Positions 6,014 to 14,681 of a stretch of DNA of 64,000 nt are shown piece by piece. Where the stretch lies: assembly GCF_035918235.1 (NCBI RefSeq), contig NZ_CP109485.1:4526001-4590000 (forward strand), read 5' to 3'. Numbering within the stretch: position 1 is the stretch's first letter; the number at the start of each line of letters is the position of its first letter. Position numbers and translations under genes: made by a program. The DNA comes from Streptomyces sp. NBC_01445 (GTDB lineage: Bacteria; Actinomycetota; Actinomycetes; Streptomycetales; Streptomycetaceae). The notes below the pieces were generated by a model. The model saw only the letters and a program-made list of their open reading frames with translations. It was not told the origin of the DNA and did no database searches.

Positions 6014-8426
6014 TGTGGCGAGCGCGCGGCGCCACTCCGTGCGCCGTCACCGCCAGGACGTACGCCCCCGGCGCGGGCACCGACACGATGTACGAGCCGT
6101 CGGCGAGGGACGTGACGCGGTCGAGCTGGCGGCCGCCCCTGGAGACGAGGGTCACGGAGGCGCCGGCCAAGGGGTCGCCGTCGGGGGTGCGCAGGAATCC
6201 GTGGACGACCGTGGCTCCCCCGGTGCTGCTGCTCTCCACGGGCTCCGTGGTCTTGGCGAGGCCGGCGCTTTGGATGGGCTCGGTCGGCGGTGCGGCGGGC
6301 GGTTCGGCTGCCTCCACGGCCAGGTGCGGGAGCCGGCGGTCCAGCCAGTCCGGCAGCCACCAGTTGGAGCGGCCGAGGAGATGCATCGCCGCCGGGACCA
6401 GCGCCGTACGCAGGATGAACGCGTCGAGCGCGACCGCGGCGGCCAGCCCGATGCCCGCCATAGCGCCCTCCATGTCACCGCTCAGGACGAACGCGGAGAA
6501 CACGCAGATCATGATGAGGGCCGCGCAGTTGATGACCCGGCTCGTCTCGGCGAGGCCGACGCGCACGGCCCGGGCGTTGTCCCCGGTGTGCACCCACTCC
6601 TCGTGCATCCGGCTCACCAGGAACACCTGGTAGTCCATCGAGAGACCGAACAGCAGCGACAGCATGATCACTGGCAGGAATGCGGTGATCGGCCCCTCCT
6701 TCCCGATGCCGAGGAACTCCGTCCCCCACCCCCACTGGAAGACCGCCACCAGGACGCCGAACGACGCGGCCGCCGCGATCAGGTTCATCAGCGCGGCCGT
6801 GAGCGGCACGACGAGCGAGCGGAACGCGATCAGGAGCAGCAGGAAGCCGAGCCCGATGATGGCGCCCACGAAGTAGGGCAGCCGGTCGCCGGTCACCGAC
6901 GCGAAGTCCTTGAAGACGGCCGTCACCCCGCCGACGTGCGCCTCGACACCGGCTTCCGGGATCACATCGTCCCGCAGCCGGTCGATGAGCCGGTCCGTCC
7001 CGACGGACTGCGGGGACGTCTCCGGCACGACCTGGATGACCGTGATGCCCCCGGCGGGCGGGGCCGCGGCGGCCCGCGCGACGTCGTCCGTCGCACGGAT
7101 CGTCCTGACCAGCTCCGTGGTGTCGGCGCCGCCCGGCACGACGACCTGAAGCGGCCCGTTGAAGCCGGGCCCGAAGCCCTCCGCGAGCAGGTCGTACGCC
7201 TGCCGGGTCGTCGTCGACTCCTGGTTGTTGCCCTGGTCCGTGGCGCCGAGCCGCAGCGACAGTACGGGCAGCGCGAGCACCGCCATGAAGACCAGCGCCA
7301 TCGCCGCGATCGAGCGCGGGCGCTTTTGCACATACGCCGACCAGCGCGCCGCGGGACCGCTCGCCTCGGCGGGATCCGGACCCGCCGCCGCGAGCTTCCG
7401 CCGCTGCTTGCGGCTGAGGACGCGCGGGCCGAGCAGGCCGAGGAGCGCGGGCAGGAGGGTGATCGCCGCCAGGACGCTGAGCACGACCGTGAGGGACGTG
7501 GCGATGACGACACCGTCCAGGAAGCGCAGGTTCATGACCAGCATCCCGGCGAGCGCGATGCACACGGTGCCGCCCGCGAACAGGACCGCGCGCCCCGACG
7601 TGTTGAGGGCGCGCACCGCCGACTCCTCCGGTCCGAGCCCTAGCTGGATGCCGCGCCGGTGCCGGGTGACGATGAAGAGCGCGTAGTCGATGCCGACGCC
7701 GAGACCGATCAACGAGCCGAGCAACGGGGCCACTTCGGGCACGTTCGTCACATGGCTGAGCAGCATCGTCGCCATCATTCCGCTGCCGACGCCCATGATC
7801 GCGACGACGATCGGAAGCAGCATCGCGAAGAGCGAGCCGAAGGCCAGGAAGAGGACGACGGCCGCCGCCGCGATGCCGACCACCTCGGATACGCCGGTGG
7901 GCGGCTCCTGGATACGGGTGATGGCCTGGCCGCCCAACTCGACCTGGAGTCCGTCGCGTTCGGCACCCTGGGCCGTGTCGACGACTTTCTGGACGAGGTC
8001 CTTGGGGACCTCGTTCGCCTGGTCGGTGAAGGTGATCTGCGCGTAGGCGGTGCGGCCGTCGCGGCTGATCTGCGCGGCGCCGTTCCTCTCGTAGGGGCCC
8101 GCGACCTGGCCGACGCCCCGCATTCCGGCGATCTCCTTCAGCGCGGGCTCGATCCGCGACCGTACGGCCGTGTCCGTCACCGACCCCGCGTCACCGGACG
8201 CCCGCCACACCACGGTGTCCGTGTCGCCCGAACTCTGCGGGAACGCCTTCGTCATCAGGTCGTACGCCTGCTTGGAGTCCGTGTCGGGGAGGGAGAACAC
8301 GTTCGAGTAGTCGGTCCCCGCCGAGGTGCCCGCGGCCCCCAGGCCGAACAGCGCCCCCACCCACAGCACCAGGACCACCAGGCGATGCCGGTAGCACCAC
8401 CGTGCCAATGCCGTCACGTTTGCCAC
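5943..8426 (-). CDS. MMPL/RND family transporter with C-terminal carboxypeptidase-regulatory-like domain
   Basis: This is an 827-residue RND-type transporter. It has one N-terminal membrane segment, a periplasmic-type loop, a cluster of five or six segments (about 160-350), a second loop, and a second cluster (about 525-680). The sequence GVGIDYALF and the matching LSMDYQVFLVSRMHEE carry the proton-relay DY typical of MMPL proteins. Families of this type export lipids or drugs. Unusually, after a Thr/Ser/Pro linker the last ~85 residues form an Ig-like domain (GATVVHGFLRTPDGDPLAGA ... DGSYIVSVPAPGAYVLAV) of the carboxypeptidase-regulatory type. It would lie on the cytoplasmic side if the last segment is the twelfth. 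Convergent with the MFS gene. Confidence 0.88.
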   Translation of the reverse strand: MANVTALARWCYRHRLVVLVLWVGALFGLGAAGTSAGTDYSNVFSLPDTDSKQAYDLMTKAFPQSSGDTDTVVWRASGDAGSVTDTAVRSRIEPALKEIAGMRGVGQVAGPYERNGAAQISRDGRTAYAQITFTDQANEVPKDLVQKVVDTAQGAERDGLQVELGGQAITRIQEPPTGVSEVVGIAAAAVVLFLAFGSLFAMLLPIVVAIMGVGSGMMATMLLSHVTNVPEVAPLLGSLIGLGVGIDYALFIVTRHRRGIQLGLGPEESAVRALNTSGRAVLFAGGTVCIALAGMLVMNLRFLDGVVIATSLTVVLSVLAAITLLPALLGLLGPRVLSRKQRRKLAAAGPDPAEASGPAARWSAYVQKRPRSIAAMALVFMAVLALPVLSLRLGATDQGNNQESTTTRQAYDLLAEGFGPGFNGPLQVVVPGGADTTELVRTIRATDDVARAAAAPPAGGITVIQVVPETSPQSVGTDRLIDRLRDDVIPEAGVEAHVGGVTAVFKDFASVTGDRLPYFVGAIIGLGFLLLLIAFRSLVVPLTAALMNLIAAAASFGVLVAVFQWGWGTEFLGIGKEGPITAFLPVIMLSLLFGLSMDYQVFLVSRMHEEWVHTGDNARAVRVGLAETSRVINCAALIMICVFSAFVLSGDMEGAMAGIGLAAAVALDAFILRTALVPAAMHLLGRSNWWLPDWLDRRLPHLAVEAAEPPAAPPTEPIQSAGLAKTTEPVESSSTGGATVVHGFLRTPDGDPLAGASVTLVSRGGRQLDRVTSLADGSYIVSVPAPGAYVLAVTAHGVAPRARHITVGGGPLVYDVELTDDGADLVN

Positions 8427-8614
8427 TCCTTCGGTCTTCCGTCACCGGGAGCGCGGCCGTAACTCCGGCGCGGGCTCCGCGGGTTCCCCCGGGCCTGCCT
8501 CGGCCTCAGCATCCGTGGGCGCGGGCGCACGGCGGCACGACGCGGCCATGACTCTCAAGGAACTCCAAGGGGCAGGCAGCGCCGAGCGGGGACGGGCGCG
8601 CCGATACTGGACTT

Positions 8615-9517
8615 ATGAACGCTGGGGGTATGAGCGCTGGGCATGTGAACTCGGGGCACGCGAAGGGTGGACCTGCGGACTCGGGGCACGCGAAGGGTGG
8701 GCCTGTGAATGCTGGGCACGCGGACGCCGGTCCTATGACTGCTGGGCACGCGGACGCCGGTCCTATGACTGCTGGGCACGCGGACGCCGGGCCTGTGGGT
8801 GCCGGGCCCGTGCGCAACGCGGAGCACCCCGCGGGAGCCACCGTGCTCATCGTCGAGGACGAGCCGAGCATCGCCGACGTCCTCGCGATAGCCCTGCGCT
8901 ACCACCGCTTCGAGGTCATGACCGCGGGCACCGTCCGCGAGGGCCTCGCCCTGGCCACACGTACCCGGCCCGACGCCGCACTCCTCGACGTGATGCTTCC
9001 GGACGGTGACGGCCGGGCGCTCGGGCGCGAACTGCGCGCCCGCAGGCCCGATCTGGCCCTCGTCTTCCTGACCGCGCGCGACGCGCCCGCCGAGATCGTG
9101 GGCGCGCTCGGTTTCGGCGACGACTACATCACCAAGCCGTTCAACATCGACGAGGTCGTGGCCAGACTCGGCGCCGTCCTGCGCCGCACCCGGTCGGCCG
9201 ACGTCCTGCCCGAACGCCCGCCGCTGCGCTACGGCGACCTCGAACTCGACGAGACGGCCTACACCGTCCACCGCTCGGGCCACACGGTCCAGCTCACGCC
9301 CACCGAGTACGCGCTCCTGCGCTTCCTCGTGCGCAACGGCGGCCGCGTCGTGCCCAAGGAACAACTCCTGCGGCACGTATGGCAGTACGAGCACACCGCG
9401 GAGTCGACCGTCGTCGAGACCTACATCAGCTACCTGCGGCGCAAACTCGAAGCGCTGGGGCCGCCGTTGATCACTACGCGGCGGGGGGTCGGGTACGGGC
9501 TTGCGGGTGGGGCGTGA
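8615..9517 (+). CDS. OmpR/PhoB-family response regulator with repetitive N-terminal extension
   Basis: This 300-residue protein has a receiver domain (about residues 75-190: acidic pair EDE, phospho-acceptor D125 in LLDVML, K174 in YITKPF) and an OmpR winged helix (about 205-298, ending TTRRGVGYGLAGG). It acts as a DNA-binding output for the kinase that follows. The first ~65 residues are six or seven copies of a decapeptide like AGHADAGPMT, which is not part of the family. The ATG at 8615 lacks a ribosome site, but GATACT lies six bases upstream, so a leaderless start is plausible. A later start inside the repeat cannot be excluded. The stop overlaps the kinase GTG as GTGA. Confidence 0.88.
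   Translation: MNAGGMSAGHVNSGHAKGGPADSGHAKGGPVNAGHADAGPMTAGHADAGPMTAGHADAGPVGAGPVRNAEHPAGATVLIVEDEPSIADVLAIALRYHRFEVMTAGTVREGLALATRTRPDAALLDVMLPDGDGRALGRELRARRPDLALVFLTARDAPAEIVGALGFGDDYITKPFNIDEVVARLGAVLRRTRSADVLPERPPLRYGDLELDETAYTVHRSGHTVQLTPTEYALLRFLVRNGGRVVPKEQLLRHVWQYEHTAESTVVETYISYLRRKLEALGPPLITTRRGVGYGLAGGA
8621..8810 (+). repeat. 30-bp tandem repeat encoding decapeptides in the response-regulator N-terminus
   Basis: Consecutive 30-bp units run through the 5' part of the gene. Copies at 8711-8740 and 8741-8770 are identical and begin GCTGGGCACGCGGACGCCGG. The units at 8651-8680, 8681-8710 and 8771-8800 are diverged copies. As the unit is ten codons, copy changes would lengthen or shorten the protein without a frameshift. 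Confidence 0.9.
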
Positions 9518-11043
9518 AGCGGGGGCGGGGGCACGTGCCCGGTCGGAGCCGGCGGTTCCACTCCCTGCGCGCCAAGCTCACCCTCGTCAACGTGGCACTG
9601 CTCGCCCTCGGTATCGTCGCCGCGACCGCCGTCAGCCTCATGGGCATGCGCCACTATCTCCTCGCGAACGTCGACGCCGAGCTGACCTCGTCCCGCACCT
9701 CGCTCCAGCGCACCGGTCTCACCCTCAAGCAGATCGAGTCGCTCAGCGAACTGGGCATCGCCCTCGACAAACTCTCCCCCGGCCCCAACTCCGGTGACTC
9801 CGGGGCGAGTTCACTGCCGCGCAACGAAACCGTGTTCGTGGCGATCGACCGGGCCGGCGAGCCCATCACCGTAGGCACCCTGCGCCCCACCGCCCGCCAG
9901 CGCGACCTCGCCTCCGCGGTCGACGATCCGAAAGCGCTCGCCACCGCCGACGAGCCGCGCGACGTCACTGTGCACGGCGACCCGTACCGCGCGGTGGGCG
10001 CCCGACTCGCCGACGGCACGACTGTGCTGCTCGCCACCTCGACGGCCAACGTCCAGACCGGCATCCACAAGGCGCTCAGGCTCGACATCGCCCTCGGCAC
10101 GGGCCTGCTCGCGCTGCTCGCCGTCCTCACGATGATCGGCGTCAGCCACCGGATGCGGCCCCTCGAAGACATGGTCGAGACCGCGTCGGCCATCGCCGAC
10201 GGAGACCTCGCACGGCGCGTGCCACCTCACCACGACACCGCCCTGGAGGTCGAACAGCTGCGGCTCGCCCTCAACTCCATGCTCCACCAGGTCGAAACGG
10301 CCTTCGAGACCCGCGAGCGCAGCTCCGCCCAGCTCCGGCGGTTCGTCGCCGACGCCTCCCACGAACTGCGCACGCCGCTCGCCGCGATCCGCGGCTACCT
10401 CCAGCTCTACGACAAGGGGATGCTCCGCGACCCGGCCGAACGCACCCGCGCCCTGGGCCGCGTCCACGCCGAGGCCGACCGCATGAGCCGACTCGTCGAT
10501 GAACTCCTCACCCTGGCCCGCCTCGACCAGGGCCCCGAACTGCGCCTGCGGAACGTCGACCTGAGCCGGCTGGTCCGCGAAGCCGCCGACGACCTGCGCG
10601 TGCAGCAGCCGGACCGCCCGGTCCACGTCGCCGCGGACGGCGCGCTGCTCGTCCGCGGCGACGAGTCGGGCCTGCGCCAGATCCTCGGGAACCTCCTTGC
10701 CAACGTACGTACCCACACGCCGGAGGACGCCCCCGTCAGCGTCTCGCTCGAACGCGCGGACGGGACGGTGCGGCTGTGCGTGGCCGACGAGGGCCCCGGG
10801 CTTGACGAGGAGGACGCGGCACGGATCTTCGACCGCTTCTTCCGGGCGGGCGGGGGTGCCGGCAGCGGTCTGGGCCTGGCGATCGTGCAGGGGGTGGTGT
10901 CGGCGCACGGCGGCGAGGTGTCGGTGCGCACGGCTCCGGGGGCGGGGGTGCGGGTGACGGTGGTGCTGCCGGGGGGCGGGGGGCCTGTGGGCTCGGCTGT
11001 GGCTGAGGGGGTTCCCGTGAGTGAGGTTCCTGCTGGGGCTTAG
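9514..11043 (+). CDS. Sensor histidine kinase (two-component system)
   Basis: This is a 509-residue membrane kinase. It has transmembrane segments at about 25-45 and 190-212 flanking an extracytoplasmic sensor of ~145 residues, then HAMP, a HisKA domain with DASHELRTPLAAIRGY (phospho-acceptor H283), and a HATPase domain with N box (GNLLANVRTHTPEDAP), DEGPGL and GSGLGLAIV. GTG 9514 overlaps the response-regulator stop as GTGA, so the two are coupled. The C-terminal tail VPVSEVPAGA is the first unit of a 36-bp tandem array that continues past the stop. The stimulus is unknown. The organisation resembles CutS/TcrY-like systems, but I do not assign one. Confidence 0.92.
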   Translation: MKRGRGHVPGRSRRFHSLRAKLTLVNVALLALGIVAATAVSLMGMRHYLLANVDAELTSSRTSLQRTGLTLKQIESLSELGIALDKLSPGPNSGDSGASSLPRNETVFVAIDRAGEPITVGTLRPTARQRDLASAVDDPKALATADEPRDVTVHGDPYRAVGARLADGTTVLLATSTANVQTGIHKALRLDIALGTGLLALLAVLTMIGVSHRMRPLEDMVETASAIADGDLARRVPPHHDTALEVEQLRLALNSMLHQVETAFETRERSSAQLRRFVADASHELRTPLAAIRGYLQLYDKGMLRDPAERTRALGRVHAEADRMSRLVDELLTLARLDQGPELRLRNVDLSRLVREAADDLRVQQPDRPVHVAADGALLVRGDESGLRQILGNLLANVRTHTPEDAPVSVSLERADGTVRLCVADEGPGLDEEDAARIFDRFFRAGGGAGSGLGLAIVQGVVSAHGGEVSVRTAPGAGVRVTVVLPGGGGPVGSAVAEGVPVSEVPAGA

Positions 11044-11135
11044 GGGGGTCCCGTGAGTGAGGTTCCTGCTGGGGCTCAGGGGGATCCCGTGAGTGAGGTT
11101 CCTGCTGGGGCTCAGGGGGGTCCCGTGAGTGAGGC
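11012..11135 (+). repeat. 36-bp tandem repeat spanning the histidine kinase stop codon
   Basis: The core CCGTGAGTGAGGTTCCTGCT starts at 11015, 11051 and 11087, with a partial copy at 11123, an exact 36-bp period. The first unit encodes the kinase C-terminus and ends in TAG (11041-11043), where the next units have CAG (11077-11079). A single T to C change would extend the kinase by 12-residue repeats. The array fills the convergent gap to the solute-binding-protein gene. Confidence 0.9.
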
Positions 11136-11149
11136 CTCGTCGGAGCCGG

Positions 11150-12706
11150 TCAGATCCAGCCGAGCTGCCACAGCCGGAACACCCCGGTCCCGTCCGACAG
11201 ATACTGCCCGCCGGTGATGTCCTCCGTGCTGAGCACGTACTCCTTGCGCTGCCACAGAGGGATGAGCGGGACATCGCGTGCGACCGCTTCCTGGAGCTTG
11301 CGGAAGTCGCCCATGGTGCGGCTGCGGTCCTCGTACTGCTGACTGGCCTGGATCAGGCCGTCGACCTCTTTGCTGCTGTATCCGTTGTGCATGCCGGACC
11401 CGGTGCGCACGAGCTGCGCGGTGAACGTGTCCGGATCGGGGAAGTCCGGCAGCCAGCCGACCGCGTACGCGTCGAGCTTCCCGCTCGCGTACCGCGTCTG
11501 GAAATCGGTCCACTCGTAGTAGCGCAGGCTCACCTTGAACAGCCCGCTCGCCTCCAGCTGCCGCTTGATCTCCTTCGCCTCGGACGCGGACGCGGCGCCG
11601 CGCGAGTACGCGAACTCGAAGCGCACCGGCGCGCTCACCCCGGCCTCCTGGAGCAGCTTGCGCGCACGGGCGGCGTCCGGCTTCGGATACGCGTCGAAGA
11701 ACGCAGTGGTGTGCCCGGTGATGCCGCGCGGGATCAGGGAGTAGAGGGAGTCGACGGTGCCTTGGTACGTCGAGGCGACCAGCCGGTCCCGGTCGAGAAG
11801 TGTGGCGAGGGCCTGTCGCACCCGGCGGTCGTGCAACGGGCGGCCCGTCCGCACATTGAGGACGAGATTGCGGGTCTCCGCGCTCTCGACCTCGGTGAGC
11901 CGCTCCCCCTTGTCGCTCGGCGCGTACGAGGCGAGCAGCGCGGGCGGCAGCTGCCGAGCGGCGACGTCGACCGAACGGGCCTTCCAGGCGGACTCGAGGG
12001 CGGCCGAGTCCTTGAAGTAGCGCAGGGTGGTGGGCTTCCCGACGCTCTTGACCGCGCCCTGGTAGCGGGAGTTGGGGACGAGTTTGGCCTGCTTGCCGGT
12101 CGTGTACGAGCTGAGGCTGTAGGGGCCGGTGCCGTCGACGCGGGTACGGGTACGCAGGCTGCGCGCCGGGTACTGGGTGCTGTCGACGATGGAACCGGCG
12201 CCCGTGGCGACCTTGAACGGGAACGTCGCGTCGGGCGAGGACAGCTGGAAGGTCACCGTCCGCGCCCCGCTCGTCTCGACCTTGCCGAGGGTGTCGAGCA
12301 GGGTGGCGGGGCCCACCGGCGAGTTGATGGCCTTCACCCGGTCGAAGGAGAACTTCACGTCCTTGGCCGTGACCGCGCGACCACTCGGGAACTTCAGCCC
12401 GTCACGCAGCTCGCAACGGTAGGTGAGCAGCCCTTGGCCGACGAACCCGCAGTGCCTCGCGGCATCCGGCACGGGCGCGGCGCCACCCGCGTCGAACGTC
12501 AGCAGTGACTGGAACACGTTGCTGTACAGCGCCCATGATCCGGCGTCGTACGCACCGGCCGGATCGAGCGACGTCACGGCATCGGTCGTCCCGACCGTGA
12601 TCGTCTTGCCCTGCTCATCCCGATCCGGAAGCAGCTGCCATGCGCCGGCTCCGGCGGCGGCAAGCACCATGAACGTGGCAAATACCCGCATGCGAATCGA
12701 CCGCAT
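11150..12706 (-). CDS. ABC transporter family-5 (peptide/nickel type) solute-binding protein
   Basis: This 518-residue protein begins with a hydrophobic N-terminal segment (FATFMVLAAAGAGAWQLL), which may be a membrane anchor or an uncleaved signal because there is no lipobox cysteine. The rest fits SBP family 5: TITVGTTDAVTSLDPAGAYD, LKFPSGRAVTAKDVKFSFDRV, and GWLPDFPDPDTFTAQ near the C-terminus. Such proteins capture oligopeptides or other solutes for an ABC importer. No permease or ATPase genes adjoin it, so it is an orphan here. Convergent with the kinase gene across the 36-bp repeats. Confidence 0.88.
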   Translation of the reverse strand: MRSIRMRVFATFMVLAAAGAGAWQLLPDRDEQGKTITVGTTDAVTSLDPAGAYDAGSWALYSNVFQSLLTFDAGGAAPVPDAARHCGFVGQGLLTYRCELRDGLKFPSGRAVTAKDVKFSFDRVKAINSPVGPATLLDTLGKVETSGARTVTFQLSSPDATFPFKVATGAGSIVDSTQYPARSLRTRTRVDGTGPYSLSSYTTGKQAKLVPNSRYQGAVKSVGKPTTLRYFKDSAALESAWKARSVDVAARQLPPALLASYAPSDKGERLTEVESAETRNLVLNVRTGRPLHDRRVRQALATLLDRDRLVASTYQGTVDSLYSLIPRGITGHTTAFFDAYPKPDAARARKLLQEAGVSAPVRFEFAYSRGAASASEAKEIKRQLEASGLFKVSLRYYEWTDFQTRYASGKLDAYAVGWLPDFPDPDTFTAQLVRTGSGMHNGYSSKEVDGLIQASQQYEDRSRTMGDFRKLQEAVARDVPLIPLWQRKEYVLSTEDITGGQYLSDGTGVFRLWQLGWI

Positions 12707-12925
12707 CGCGCCCCTCCCCAGTGACGTGGATCACTGAATCACAGGAGTTTGAGCCGTGGGAAGGGGAGGTGATGAGCTTTTGAAGACCTTGAGGCACCCT
12801 GTGAGCAACTTGTGCGCAAGGGGGTTTCGAGCCCGTTTCGGGGCGGGGTCTTTTGGGGGGTGGCGGGCTTTCGGGACGGTGGCCTTTGGGGGGCGGCGGG
12901 CTTTTCCGGGACGGTGGCTTTTTTT

Positions 12926-12955
12926 GGGGGCCGGGGAGATATCTCCCCGGCCCCC
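12926..12955. terminator. 30-bp perfect palindrome after the metallophosphoesterase gene
   Basis: GGGGGCCGGGGAGAT and its exact complement abut at 12940/12941, three bases beyond the stop at 12959. The adjacent T-run (12919-12925) is on the plus strand, before the palindrome. For the minus-strand gene the hairpin is therefore followed by A's, so it is not a canonical intrinsic terminator. It probably still ends transcription, since U-tracts are often missing in Streptomyces terminators. The stretch 12820-12920 holds G/T-rich degenerate repeats of CGGGACGGTGGC. Confidence 0.6.
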
Positions 12956-12958
12956 ACC

Positions 12959-14278
12959 TCACGCCTGCTTCGACGCCAGCTCGACGAGCGTGATGTCCGA
13001 GGGGGCGCCCACCCGGACCGGCGGGCCCCAGGCGCCGGCGCCCCGGCTCACGTACAACTGCGTGTCGCCGTACCGCTCCAGGCCCGCGAGCGTCGGGTTC
13101 GCCGCGTCGGCGATGAAGTTGCCCGGCCAGAGCTGGCCGCCGTGGGTGTGACCCGACAACTGGAGGTCGACGCCGTGCTTCACCGCCTCGTGGATCATCA
13201 CGGGCTGGTGGGCGAGGAGGACGGCGGCTCGGCCGGGGTCGCGGTCGCCGAGCGCCTTGCCGTAGTCGGGCCCGTCGCCGTAGTTCTCGCCGGTCACGTC
13301 GTTCACACCGGCCAGGTCGAACGCGCCCATCTCCACACGCGCGTTCTCCAGGGGCCGCAGGCCGATCTCACGGACGTGCTCGACCCACGGCTCAGCGCCC
13401 GAGAAGTACTCGTGGTTGCCCGTCACGAAGTACGTGCCGTGGCGGGCCCTCAGTCCCGCGAGCGGCGCGACGGCCGGCGCCAGGTCCTCGACACTGCCGT
13501 CGACCAGGTCTCCGACGACCGCGATGAGGTCGGGCTGCGTGGAGTTGATCGTGTCGACCACCTTCTGGGCGAACCCCCGCCCCAGAACCGGTCCCAGATG
13601 GATGTCGCTGACGACCGCGATCCTGAACCCGTGCGCCGAACGCGGCAGCCGGGCCAGCGGAACCGTGACCCGCTTCACCTTGGGCCCGCGCAGCACCCCG
13701 TAGGCACCGTTCCCGACGATCCCGGTGGCCGCGACGACGGCGGCACCACCGACAACGCGAGAGATAAAGAGCCGACGCGAGGGCTCGGACGCGACCGGGG
13801 ATGTATCGGGCTTGGGGGTACTGGCGCTGGTGCTGGCGCTGGTGTTGGCGCTGGTGGGGGTGGGAGTGGAGGACGCGGCGGACGGCTCGTCGGGCTCGTG
13901 CGTCGGAACCAGTACGGGCTCCGGCAAGGGCCCCGCCTCCGTGCCGCCCGGCGCGGACCTGCGATCGAGGAAACGCCGCAGCAGGGGGCGCGCCACCTCA
14001 CCCACGAGGACCGCGAGCACCAGATAGATGGAGAAGGCCATCCACAGGAACCCGGGCCAGGACAGGACCTGCTGCAACCAGAACGGCGCACCGGCCCGCT
14101 CGCCCGCCACCGCCGCGAACATCAGCAACGGCCCCAACACGAATACGACCGTGCCCGCTCGCCGCGCGAGACCAGCCCGAGCCGTGGTGTCGCGCACCAG
14201 GCGGCGCCACGCGTACCAGTGCAGACCGGCGAACACCGCGAGCGACGCAAGTCCTGCGATCACTAATACGGCGATCAC
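12959..14278 (-). CDS. Membrane-anchored metallophosphoesterase (calcineurin-like)
   Basis: This 439-residue protein has four hydrophobic segments in the first ~105 residues, a Thr/Ser/Pro-rich linker, another hydrophobic segment after SRRLFISRVVGG, and a calcineurin-like phosphoesterase domain (about 205-435). The metal-ligand motifs are complete: SDIHLG, GDLVDG, GNHEY, LAHQP and SGHTHGGQ. It matches YkuE/YaeI-type membrane phosphoesterases that hydrolyse phosphodiester or pyrophosphate lipids; the substrate is not known. The next gene in the same direction upstream is the SCO4848-type membrane protein. Confidence 0.92.
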   Translation of the reverse strand: MIAVLVIAGLASLAVFAGLHWYAWRRLVRDTTARAGLARRAGTVVFVLGPLLMFAAVAGERAGAPFWLQQVLSWPGFLWMAFSIYLVLAVLVGEVARPLLRRFLDRRSAPGGTEAGPLPEPVLVPTHEPDEPSAASSTPTPTSANTSASTSASTPKPDTSPVASEPSRRLFISRVVGGAAVVAATGIVGNGAYGVLRGPKVKRVTVPLARLPRSAHGFRIAVVSDIHLGPVLGRGFAQKVVDTINSTQPDLIAVVGDLVDGSVEDLAPAVAPLAGLRARHGTYFVTGNHEYFSGAEPWVEHVREIGLRPLENARVEMGAFDLAGVNDVTGENYGDGPDYGKALGDRDPGRAAVLLAHQPVMIHEAVKHGVDLQLSGHTHGGQLWPGNFIADAANPTLAGLERYGDTQLYVSRGAGAWGPPVRVGAPSDITLVELASKQA

Positions 14279-14332
14279 GACGCCGCTCCCCCCGTTGCGT
14301 TCATCGCGGTGTCCGTTGCGGTGCTCTTCACG

Positions 14333-14572
14333 TCACGCCCGACGCAGGGCACGCAGTCCGCGGAACCCGATGACCCCAACCACCGTCCCCAAGACAAAGG
14401 AGACAACGGCGAGCGTCAGATGCACCCAGAAGTACGCGGTCGGGTCGCCGGCGTCGTCGAAGGCAAGCCCGCTCCCGTCCTTCCACAGGTTCTTGACGAA
14501 AGTGACCCAGATGACCCAGCTCCAGACACCGAAGGCGAGCAGGAACCAGGAGACGGGGCGGCTGAGCTTCAT
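14333..14572 (-). CDS. SCO4848-family small membrane protein
   Basis: This is a 79-residue protein with two membrane segments (SWFLLAFGVWSWVIWVTFV and FWVHLTLAVVSFVLGTVVGV). It matches the small actinomycete SCO4848 membrane protein family, which lies next to a D-Ala-D-Ala carboxypeptidase gene. The start at MKLSRPVSWF (14572) is chosen because the open frame upstream is Arg/Cys-rich and unlike the family. The gene is divergent from the carboxypeptidase at 14682 and follows the same direction as the metallophosphoesterase. Function is unknown. Confidence 0.8.
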   Translation of the reverse strand: MKLSRPVSWFLLAFGVWSWVIWVTFVKNLWKDGSGLAFDDAGDPTAYFWVHLTLAVVSFVLGTVVGVIGFRGLRALRRA

Positions 14573-14681
14573 ACCCTCAGTATCGCCAGTCCTCCGTCCG
14601 CACCGCCGCCGGGGTGGGGAGCAGGAGACACAGGACACCTCGGCGAAGACTTACCGGCCCCAGCCATGTACGTTCACGACC

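Noticed and set aside
12926..12955. Canonical intrinsic terminator for the metallophosphoesterase gene
   Set aside because: The poly-T run is on the wrong side for this gene. I keep it only as a palindrome/probable terminator with reduced confidence.
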